Shown in pieces: positions 26,938 to 32,995 of a stretch of DNA of 32,995 bases. The translations under genes and the position numbers were made by a program. This DNA comes from Opitutaceae bacterium (GTDB lineage Bacteria > Verrucomicrobiota > Verrucomicrobiia > Opitutales > Opitutaceae), in NCBI GenBank assembly GCA_014879845.1, contig JACSRI010000193.1:1-32995 (forward strand). Reading direction: 5' to 3'. Position 1 is the first letter of the stretch. Each line of letters opens with the position of its first letter. The notes beneath the pieces are model-generated. The model saw only the letters and a program-made list of their open reading frames with translations, was not told the DNA's origin and did not search any database.

Positions 26938-29184
26938 ATGACACAAGCACGACATCTCCGCGTTCACCATCAATACCCGCTGGGCTTCGAACTCGGCTGG
27001 CATCGCGACCGCGAGGCCGAGCCCGAGGCGTGGGTTCCCGCGCAGGTGCCCGGCGCCGTGCAGCTCGACTGGGCGCGCGCCCAAGGCTGGCCCGACTGGC
27101 GGTTCGGCGACGAGTGGCGCCGTTACCGCTGGATGGAGGATGTCCACTGGACGTATCGGGCGCGATTTGACGCGCCGGCGCCTGCATCGAGCACGGACGG
27201 CGAGATCGTCCTCTGGCTCGGCGGCATCGACCACTCCGCCGAAGTGTTTCTCAACGGCGCCAAGATCGCCGACCACACCGGCATGCAGACGCCCGTGGAC
27301 GTCCCGCTCACCTCGCTCCGCCCGCACGACAATGAGCTGCGCGTTCGCCTGCGCCCGGTCCCGAAGTCGTGCACCGGGCCGGAGAATCGCGTCCAGGCGA
27401 ACGCGACGACGAAACCGGCGGTCGGCTACCTCTGGGATTTTCACCCGCGGCTCATCCCGCTCGGCCTTTGGCGCGAGGCGGAGCTGCGCGTGCGGCCGGC
27501 GCAGCGCATCGCGGGCGCGGAGCTCTTCTGTGACCTCGCGCGCGACCTGGCCTCGGCCCAGGTGCGCCTCATCGTCGCGGTGAAAAACCCCGCCGCCGGC
27601 ACGCTGCGCTGGCGCGTGTTCGGTCCGGCCGGCGACCCGCTCGCCGACGTCGAGGTCCAGGCCACCACGACAACGCTTCATACGACGATCACACGACCCG
27701 CGCTCTGGTGGCCGCACGATCAGGGCGCCCCCGCGCTTCACCGCTGGGAACTTGAGTTCATCGACGCCACCGGTGCCGTGCTCGACCGCGCGAGCGGCCG
27801 CTTCGGCGTGCGCCGCGCCGCGCTCCTCATGCACGAGGGCGCGTGGCAAGGCTTCGACCGCTGCCCCATGCCGCGCGAGCACGCGCCGATCACACTCGAG
27901 GTGAACGCACGCCGCCTCTTTGCGAAAGGCACGAACTTCGTCAGCCCCGAGGTGTTTCCGGCAACGGTCGCCGACGAGACCTATCGCATGCAGCTCACGC
28001 TCGCGCGCGACGCGGGGTTTTCGCTCATCCGCCTTTGGGGCGGTGCGCCGGCGCCGCGCGATGCCTTCTTCGAACTCTGCGACGAACTTGGCCTCATGGT
28101 CTGGCAGGAGTTCCCGCTCGCCTGCAACCGGTATCCGGATACAGCGGAGTATCTCGCCGAACTCGGGCAGGAGGCGCGCAGCCTGATCACGCGCCTGCGT
28201 TCACACCCCTCGCTCGTGCTGTGGTGCGGCGGCAACGAGCTTTTCAACCACTGGTCCGGCATGACCGACCAGGATGCGCCGGTGCGTCTGCTCGCGAGCC
28301 TGTGCTGGCAGCTCGATCCGACGCGACCCTTCTTGCCGACCGCGCCGTTCGGCCACATGGCGCATGGGCCGTATTCTTTTCGTGAGCACGTCGGCGGTTG
28401 GGAGATCTGGTCGGTCTTCCAGGATCGCGCGCACACGGCCTACACGGAATTTGGCTGCACCGCGCCGACGCACGCCGACACGGTGCGACGCGTGTTGCCG
28501 CCCGCGGACCTGTGGCCGCCGCACCACGGCACGGCGTGGGATGCGCACACCGGCCACACACCCGGCGACTTCGGTCACCTCAAGCCCGAGATGATCGAGG
28601 CCTACCTCGGGCCGATCACGTCCCTCGAGGACCTCGAGGAGAAGGGGCAACTGCTCCAGCTCGAGGGCGTGCGTGGACTCTACGAGGAGGCGCGCCGCCA
28701 GAAACCGCGCGCCGCCATGGCGCTGACCTGGTGCTTCAATGAGCCCTGGCCCACGCTCATGAACTGCGCGCTCGTCGCGTGGCCGAGCCGTCCCAAGCGC
28801 GGCTACGATGGCGCGAAGCTCGCCTGCCGCCCCGCGCTTGCGAGCGCCCGCATCCGCAAGTTCGCATGGGCCGCGGGGGAGCTGTTCGATCCGGAGCTCT
28901 GGTTGCTCAACGACGCCCCGCGCGAGCTCGCCCCGGGCACACTCGTCGCGACACTATGCCTCGGCGGCAGGCGCTGGGATCTCGACCGTTGGAATTTCCC
29001 TGGCGCGGAGGCTGCGAGAAACATCGCCGGCCCGCGTGTGACGCTGACTCTACCCGATGCTCCGCCAGGGCTGTTCCAGCTTGAGCTCGCCGTCGCAGGA
29101 CACCCGGAGCTGGACAGTACCTACACGCTCTGTTTCGGCCCGCACGATCCGGCGATGCTGGACGTGCGCGGCTTCAGAACGTGA
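26938..29184 (+). CDS. Glycoside hydrolase family 2 protein, beta-mannosidase-like
   Basis: 748 residues. The N-terminal jelly-roll (residues ~1-190) has QVPGAVQLDW, WTYRARFD, WLGGIDHSAEVFLNG and the VGYLWDFHPRLIPLGLW block typical of beta-mannosidases. A beta-sandwich follows, then the TIM barrel with FAKGTNFVSPEVFP, FSLIRLWGG and MVWQEFPLACNRYP. The acid/base glutamate is E434 in WCGGNE and the nucleophile is E504 in TEFG. It lacks a signal peptide and is somewhat shorter than classical ~820-residue enzymes, so it probably acts inside the cell on imported mannosides or related oligosaccharides. The family is clear; the exact substrate is inferred. The ATG lies 1 bp after a palindromic repeat, leaving no Shine-Dalgarno. 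Confidence 0.88.
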   Translation: MTQARHLRVHHQYPLGFELGWHRDREAEPEAWVPAQVPGAVQLDWARAQGWPDWRFGDEWRRYRWMEDVHWTYRARFDAPAPASSTDGEIVLWLGGIDHSAEVFLNGAKIADHTGMQTPVDVPLTSLRPHDNELRVRLRPVPKSCTGPENRVQANATTKPAVGYLWDFHPRLIPLGLWREAELRVRPAQRIAGAELFCDLARDLASAQVRLIVAVKNPAAGTLRWRVFGPAGDPLADVEVQATTTTLHTTITRPALWWPHDQGAPALHRWELEFIDATGAVLDRASGRFGVRRAALLMHEGAWQGFDRCPMPREHAPITLEVNARRLFAKGTNFVSPEVFPATVADETYRMQLTLARDAGFSLIRLWGGAPAPRDAFFELCDELGLMVWQEFPLACNRYPDTAEYLAELGQEARSLITRLRSHPSLVLWCGGNELFNHWSGMTDQDAPVRLLASLCWQLDPTRPFLPTAPFGHMAHGPYSFREHVGGWEIWSVFQDRAHTAYTEFGCTAPTHADTVRRVLPPADLWPPHHGTAWDAHTGHTPGDFGHLKPEMIEAYLGPITSLEDLEEKGQLLQLEGVRGLYEEARRQKPRAAMALTWCFNEPWPTLMNCALVAWPSRPKRGYDGAKLACRPALASARIRKFAWAAGELFDPELWLLNDAPRELAPGTLVATLCLGGRRWDLDRWNFPGAEAARNIAGPRVTLTLPDAPPGLFQLELAVAGHPELDSTYTLCFGPHDPAMLDVRGFRT

Positions 29185-29236
29185 CGTGGCGCGATGCAGA
29201 TCCGACCGAGCTGCTCGGGTACGCGTGTGGTTAACT

Positions 29237-29259
29237 CGGCTCGGCCAGAGGCCTCGCCC
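29237..29259. repeat. Solo arm of the argD-argF hairpin repeat
   Basis: These 23 bases (starting CGGCTCGGCCAGAGG) are identical to part of the right arm at 22944-22971. No matching left arm is visible nearby. The copy lies in the 111-bp gap between the convergent GH2 and decarboxylase genes and is followed by TACC, giving the GCCCTACC end seen at 16004-16011. Confidence 0.7.
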
Positions 29260-29295
29260 TACCGCCCGGCGCGTCGGCTCAACCGAGAATCCCGC

Positions 29296-30435
29296 TCACT
29301 CATTCACCTGCACCACCTTCGCCGGCGGGAAGCCGTTGAAGTAGGTGGCGGAGGCGTGGCTGTAGGCACCGATGTTTGTCGAGTAGACAAAGTCGCCGCG
29401 CTGCAGGTCGGGCAGGTTCTCGGCCATCGAGACGACGTCGAGCGCGTCGCAGGTTGGTCCATACACGGCGCAGAGCGTTGTCGCCGCCTTCTTGAATGAG
29501 CGGATCGGGTACTTGCAGTGATCGAAGATCACGCCCGAGTAGGTGTGGTAGACGCCGTCGTTGATGTAGTAGCTCGTCTTCCCGTCGCGCACGGCCTTGC
29601 CGATGATCTTCGAGACAGCGTAGCCCGCGGTCGCGACGAGGAAGCGGCCCGGCTCGGCGAGGATCTGGATCTCCTTCGGAAAGAGGCGCTCGAGCTCGGA
29701 GTTGATCACTTTGGCGAGTTCCCTGAACGGCTTGACCGTGTCGTCATACGGCGCAGGGAATCCGCCGCCGATGTCGACGAGGTTCATCTTCGTGTAACCG
29801 CGCTTCTTCGCCTCCTCGTAGATGTTGGCGGTGAGCTGGAGTGCCTGGACGTAGTTGTCGAAATTCGTCGTCTGGCTGCCGACGTGGAAGCTGATGCCCT
29901 CGACCGTGAGCCCGAGCCTGTCGGCCTCGAGGATGAGGTCCACGGCCTCGCCGGGATGGCAGCCGAACTTGGAGGAGAGCTCGACCATCGCGCCCGTATT
30001 CGGGACCTTGATGCGGATGACCAGGCCGGCGTGGGGAGCGTGCTTCTTGATCTTGTGGATCTCCTCGAGGTTGTCGAAGGTGACCAGCGGCTTGTACTGG
30101 TCGAGTTCCTCGAGAGTCTCGGTCGGCTTGTTCGGGTTGGCGTAGATGATCTTGTCCCAGATCCAGTCCTGCCGCTGCTTGGCCGGCATGCCCTTGATGT
30201 TCTCGTAGACGATCTTGAACTCCGGCATCGAGGCCACGTCGAAGCTGGCGCCCTCCTTGTAGAGGGTGCGCACGATCGCCGGGTCGGAGTTGGCCTTGAC
30301 CGCGAAGTAGACCTGCACGCGCGGCAGATACTTGCGGAACATGCGGTAGTTCTTCCGCAGCTCGTCGTGGTCGATGATGAACAAGGGCGTGCCGTGTTCC
30401 TTCGCGAGTTTCTGCAGCTTGGCTTGGGAGATCAT
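29296..30435 (-). CDS. Ornithine decarboxylase, fold-III PLP enzyme
   Basis: Alanine-racemase-fold decarboxylase (eukaryotic-type ODC/DAP decarboxylase group), 379 residues. The PLP lysine is K47 in YFAVKANSDP. Other motifs are SFHVGSQ (H184), GGGFP, EPGRFLV (261-267), GPTCDALD with catalytic C329 and D330, and GAYSHASATYFNGF. The GPTCDALD motif and length fit ornithine (or lysine/ornithine) decarboxylases rather than diaminopimelate decarboxylase. It would make putrescine, the substrate of the homospermidine synthase encoded directly upstream, 197 bp away. Carboxynorspermidine decarboxylase is a less likely alternative because no partner dehydrogenase is present. Confidence 0.87.
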   Translation of the reverse strand: MISQAKLQKLAKEHGTPLFIIDHDELRKNYRMFRKYLPRVQVYFAVKANSDPAIVRTLYKEGASFDVASMPEFKIVYENIKGMPAKQRQDWIWDKIIYANPNKPTETLEELDQYKPLVTFDNLEEIHKIKKHAPHAGLVIRIKVPNTGAMVELSSKFGCHPGEAVDLILEADRLGLTVEGISFHVGSQTTNFDNYVQALQLTANIYEEAKKRGYTKMNLVDIGGGFPAPYDDTVKPFRELAKVINSELERLFPKEIQILAEPGRFLVATAGYAVSKIIGKAVRDGKTSYYINDGVYHTYSGVIFDHCKYPIRSFKKAATTLCAVYGPTCDALDVVSMAENLPDLQRGDFVYSTNIGAYSHASATYFNGFPPAKVVQVNE

Positions 30436-30456
30436 AGGTCGGGACGAAAGGTTGGG

Positions 30457-30576
30457 TGAACCACAGAGGACACAGAGTGCACAGAGATCAGACGAAGGAA
30501 AACCGCCGGGGCTGGATGCACGCGAGGACGGTCTCGAGAGACCGCCCTCCGTGTCCTCTGTGAACTCTGTGGTTCA
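30457..30576. repeat. CACAGAG-bordered inverted-repeat element, copy B
   Basis: Left arm TGAACCACAGAG (30457-30468) and right arm CTCTGTGGTTCA (30565-30576) match exactly. Further in, the arms continue with CACAGAG blocks that pair imperfectly, to about 30 nt each. The centre holds a perfect 7-bp hairpin CGGTCTC/GAGACCG (30529-30544) flanked by GAGG and CCTC. It shares border design with the element at 25297-25448 but not its core. It lies between homospermidine synthase and the decarboxylase. Confidence 0.82.
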
Positions 30577-30595
30577 ATTCAGATGGTCAGGCGCA

Positions 30596-30618
30596 GGGCG
30601 CGCCTGGGGAGCGCGCCC
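30596..30618. repeat. GC-rich hairpin after homospermidine synthase
   Basis: GGGCGCGC/GCGCGCCC, an 8-bp perfect stem with a 7-nt loop containing GGGGA, lies 14 bp after the homospermidine synthase stop and directly beside the CACAGAG element. It has the same arm sequence as the first hairpin of the element at 15939 (GGGCGCGC). Confidence 0.7.
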
Positions 30619-30632
30619 CACCCCGAGCCGCA

Positions 30633-32093
30633 TCACTCGTTGTTTTCGGTGATGAGGAAGTTGCTGAACTGCCAGGGATCCTTGCGATCGAGCTTCGGTT
30701 TGCCGAAACCCGCGAACGCGTCGACCGTGTCCTTGAGCGGCGTCCAGTCCGAGCGGGTCGAGATGAACTTGCCGAGGTACGGCTTGGCGATGTCGAGGAT
30801 GTAGTCGTGCGGCATCTGGTCGGGGACCGTCACGCCGTTCTCTGGATTCTCGATCATCCACATCGTCGCGGCCACGACCGAGATCGCGACCTGCATGGTG
30901 GTGGCGTTCTGGTGCGGCACGAGGCGGCGCGACTCCTCGATGGAAAGGTCGCTGCCCGTCCACCACGAGTTGAACGTGTGACCCATGATCAGCGCGCCCA
31001 GGATGTCGGCGCCCGTCGTGATCTCGTCGTTCATGATGCGCTGCTTCTCGACCAGCCGGTACTTGTAGCCACGCAGCTCGTTGAGCGAGGCGATGGCCAT
31101 GTCGCACGGGCAGTAGGCGTAGTGCATGGTCGGGCGGTAGACGGCCTTGCCCTTCTCCCACACCGTGAGGGCGTCGGAGATGGTGAAGGCCTCGCCGTGG
31201 CGGACAACCATGCCGCGTATCGAGTAGTTGGGGACCCAGGTGCGCACCCAGGTGTTCATGCCCATGCGGGCCAGGCAGATCTGGTTCTTCGGTCCTTCGG
31301 TGTGCTGGTAGGCGAGCGCGGGCAGCGTCTTCTCGTGCGTGCCCCAGCCCATCTCGGCGGTGGTCGTGCCCTCCTCGCGGAATCCCTCGATCGACCAGGT
31401 GTTGACGAACTCGTCGACCGCCTTGGGCTTGTTCGTGATCTGCGTGTCGCGCTCGGAGCAATGGATGACCTTCACCTCGAGGGCGCGGGCGAGCTTGTTG
31501 AACTCGCGGCTCTTGATGTGCTGCTCGACCTGCTCGGCGACCTTTTTCTTGAGGCGCTTCTCGGCGATCGCGGCGTTGCCGATGTCGATCAGGCCCTGCT
31601 TGGTGAAGTGCGAGATGAGGCCGGGATTGGCGCCGTGCTCGATGACGGCGGTCGGGCCCTTCGTCTTCCACTTCGCCGTCATGCGGCGCAGGTTCATGTG
31701 GCGCCAGTAGAGCGTGCGTGTGGTCGGCTTGTTGTTGGGAAGGCCGGAGTACGGATCCCACAGCTCGGTCGAGGTGTTGATGTAGCGGACGCCATGGTCG
31801 TGGCACCACTGCAGGATCTCGAGCGCGTCGATGTTCCAGGCGAGGTCGATGATGATGTCGCCTGAGCCGACATACTTGGCGAGGATCGATCCGAGATTCT
31901 CACGGGTGACGCGGTCGCGTACGAACCTCACGCCCTTGGCGGTCCACTTCTTCAGCTTCTCCGCGCGATTCTCGAAGTCCATGACCGTGACATTGGCCGC
32001 GGGCACCTTGATGTGCTTGAAGAGAATCGGGAGTGTGCACTCGGCGACTGCACCGTAACCGACGAAGAGGACCTTGTTCTTGAATTCTACCAT
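30633..32093 (-). CDS. hss: Homospermidine synthase
   Basis: NAD-dependent enzyme that makes homospermidine from two putrescine molecules, releasing ammonia. The 486-residue length fits bacterial Hss. The Rossmann opening is VLFVGYGAVAECTLPILFKH. Other family blocks are DLAWNIDALEILQWCHDHG, INTSTELWDPY, VIEHGANPGLISHFTKQGL, NTWSIEGFREEGTTTAEMGWG and HYAYCPCDMAIASLNEL. I chose the ATG giving MVEFKNK because upstream codons in the open frame show no similarity. It is followed by the ornithine decarboxylase gene in the same direction, giving a two-step ornithine-to-homospermidine route. A terminator and a long hairpin separate it from rpsI upstream, so it probably has its own promoter. Confidence 0.95.
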   Translation of the reverse strand: MVEFKNKVLFVGYGAVAECTLPILFKHIKVPAANVTVMDFENRAEKLKKWTAKGVRFVRDRVTRENLGSILAKYVGSGDIIIDLAWNIDALEILQWCHDHGVRYINTSTELWDPYSGLPNNKPTTRTLYWRHMNLRRMTAKWKTKGPTAVIEHGANPGLISHFTKQGLIDIGNAAIAEKRLKKKVAEQVEQHIKSREFNKLARALEVKVIHCSERDTQITNKPKAVDEFVNTWSIEGFREEGTTTAEMGWGTHEKTLPALAYQHTEGPKNQICLARMGMNTWVRTWVPNYSIRGMVVRHGEAFTISDALTVWEKGKAVYRPTMHYAYCPCDMAIASLNELRGYKYRLVEKQRIMNDEITTGADILGALIMGHTFNSWWTGSDLSIEESRRLVPHQNATTMQVAISVVAATMWMIENPENGVTVPDQMPHDYILDIAKPYLGKFISTRSDWTPLKDTVDAFAGFGKPKLDRKDPWQFSNFLITENNE

Positions 32094-32278
32094 GATGGAT
32101 CTCGGACCTTTGTGTTGTACCCTGCGCCGCGTACGGACGATGAGACGTGAGTGAAGCAATCTTGCGGACTGTGTGCCGCCGCGCGCGCAGAGATTTCGAC
32201 GAAAGCAGAATGCTTCGCACGGAAGAGCAAGAGTTTTTGTGGTGCCGCGCGTGACGATTGCACCCCGTGTGCGCGCGC

Positions 32279-32325
32279 GGTGCCGACAGGCGCGCGTCGC
32301 GCGGATGTACGCGACGCCCGGCACC
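32279..32325 (-). other. Nested hairpin upstream of homospermidine synthase
   Basis: Inner 8-bp stem GCGTCGCG/CGCGACGC (32294-32301 with 32310-32317) is enclosed by an outer 7-bp stem GGTGCCG/CGGCACC (32279-32285 with 32319-32325), with an asymmetric internal loop. It lies directly beyond the rpsI terminator and about 190 bp upstream of the hss ATG. It may be a leader structure of hss or another intergenic palindrome. Nothing else recognisable lies in the gap. Confidence 0.5.
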
Positions 32326-32364
32326 GGAAAAACAAAAGGCCGGCTTCGCGTGGAAGCCGGCCTT
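32326..32364 (-). terminator. Intrinsic terminator of the rplM-rpsI operon
   Basis: On the minus strand a perfect 12-bp stem (32353-32364 with 32336-32347, core GGCCGGCTTC/GAAGCCGGCC) with a 5-nt loop is followed by TTGTTTTTCC. It starts 22 bp after the rpsI stop codon. This is one of the two clear intrinsic terminators in the window. Confidence 0.92.
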
Positions 32365-32386
32365 CGAAAGATCGTCTCGGCGCGGA

Positions 32387-32791
32387 TCAGCGCTTGGAGA
32401 ACTGGAAGCGCTTGCGCGCGCCGGGCTGGCCGGACTTCTTGCGCTCCTTCTCGCGCGGGTCACGCGTGAGGTGGCCGGCCTTCTTGAGGGCGGCGCGGAG
32501 TTCCGGGTTGAGCTTGAGCAAAGCCCGGGCGATGCCATGCGAGATCGCGCCAGCCTGGCCGGTGTCACCACCGCCCGCCACGTTCACAAACACGTCGAGC
32601 TTGTCCTTCATCTCGACGGTCTGGAGCGGGCGGAGGGCGACGCGCGAGAAATTCTCGTGCGAGAAAAAGGACTCGGCCGGCTCGCCGTTGATCTCCATGG
32701 AACCGGTGCCTTCCTTGAGGCGGACGCGGGCGGTGGACGTCTTGCGACGGCCGGTGCCCCAGAAATACGTGGCGGTGTCAGTGGCGCTCAT
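32387..32791 (-). CDS. rpsI: 30S ribosomal protein uS9
   Basis: 134 residues with the family opening [17 protein letters not shown], the [23 protein letters not shown] core and [20 protein letters not shown] leading to the conserved C-terminal FQFSKR. The SKR tail reaches toward the ribosomal P site in known structures. It is 23 bp downstream of rplM, the standard L13-S9 operon, and is followed by a strong terminator. Confidence 0.98.
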   Translation of the reverse strand: MSATDTATYFWGTGRRKTSTARVRLKEGTGSMEINGEPAESFFSHENFSRVALRPLQTVEMKDKLDVFVNVAGGGDTGQAGAISHGIARALLKLNPELRAALKKAGHLTRDPREKERKKSGQPGARKRFQFSKR

Positions 32792-32814
32792 GTTTCAGCG
32801 GACGGCGAAAGGTT

Positions 32815-32995
32815 TCAGGCGGACAGGGGCTGGGGATTCTGCGCGGCGTGCGGGTGTTCGGCGCCCGCGTAGACCTTCAGCTTGGTGATCATGCGGGCGG
32901 CCAGGCGGTTCTTCGGGAGCATGCCTTTGACGGCGTGCTCAATGATGAACTCGGGATGGCGGCGGCGCATCTCTTCGAGGGAGAGGTGACGCTCA
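32815..32995 (-). CDS. rplM: 50S ribosomal protein uL13, C-terminal part
   Basis: The window edge cuts the gene; the last 59 codons and the TGA are present. The translation contains [20 protein letters not shown], then [20 protein letters not shown] and [17 protein letters not shown]. The KGMLPKN...[14 protein letters not shown] pattern is diagnostic of uL13. First gene of the pair with rpsI. Confidence 0.96.
   Translation of the reverse strand, partial: ERHLSLEEMRRRHPEFIIEHAVKGMLPKNRLAARMITKLKVYAGAEHPHAAQNPQPLSA

Noticed and set aside
32094-32324. N-terminal extension of homospermidine synthase
   Set aside because: The frame is open by composition only. The upstream residues do not resemble the family, and the region contains hairpins and a terminator tail.

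Overview
The window is about 33 kb of high-GC bacterial chromosome, densely coding, with long spurious antisense reading frames typical of high GC. The protein set (UxaC, an Mla lipid-transport operon with its own MlaA, a homospermidine synthase next to a fold-III ornithine decarboxylase, an isolated type II pseudopilin, an F-type platform protein) and the many palindromic intergenic repeats fit Verrucomicrobiota, most likely Opitutaceae. That assignment is inference from family knowledge; there is no rRNA in the window to confirm it. I see no phage, transposase, CRISPR array or rRNA operon.

Layout. 62-3301 (-): carB. 3456-6003 (-): a degenerate sigma-54-type response regulator preceded by a PilC/GspF platform protein. 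6112-6185 (+): tRNA-Gly(UCC), then rsmE (+), which converges on rsmD (-). 7004-11152 (-): mlaE-mlaF-mlaD-mlaC-mlaA-rsmD; all four mla junctions are ATGA overlaps. 11572-15858 (-): a membrane-fusion lipoprotein and an RND (HAE1-type) pump. 16024-19588 (-): a Gfo/Idh/MocA oxidoreductase and a TIM-barrel isomerase (ATGA overlap), then glucuronate isomerase uxaC. 19776-21041 (-): argG, divergent from a pseudopilin gene (21256-21741, +) that ends in a strong terminator shared with convergent argF. 21875-25214 (-): argB-argD-argF, divergent from argJ (25488-26831, +). 26938-29184 (+): a GH2 beta-mannosidase-like enzyme. 29296-32093 (-): homospermidine synthase, then ornithine decarboxylase. 32387-32995 (-): rplM (partial)-rpsI, ended by a strong terminator.

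How it fits together. Six genes feed or carry out arginine synthesis: carB makes carbamoyl phosphate; argJ, argB and argD lead to N-acetylornithine and ornithine; argF and argG carry ornithine to argininosuccinate. argC, argH and carA are not present. Ornithine is also the substrate of the decarboxylase, whose product putrescine is the substrate of homospermidine synthase, so the right third of the window reads as an arginine/ornithine-to-homospermidine district. The Mla operon and RND pump are envelope functions. UxaC, the TIM-barrel protein, the MocA-type oxidoreductase and the GH2 enzyme suggest use of plant or algal polysaccharide sugars.

The most unusual feature is not a protein. Most gaps in the right two thirds hold palindromic or inverted-repeat elements of several recognisable designs: a 76-nt pair at 19681 and 26861, a 28-bp-arm hairpin at 22897 with a solo arm at 29237, two CACAGAG-bordered elements at 25297 and 30457, and a mirror-image double hairpin at 15939. 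They sit just outside stop and start codons, including every gap of the argJ/argB/argD/argF cluster. Most start codons lack a clear Shine-Dalgarno sequence; rsmD is the clear exception.
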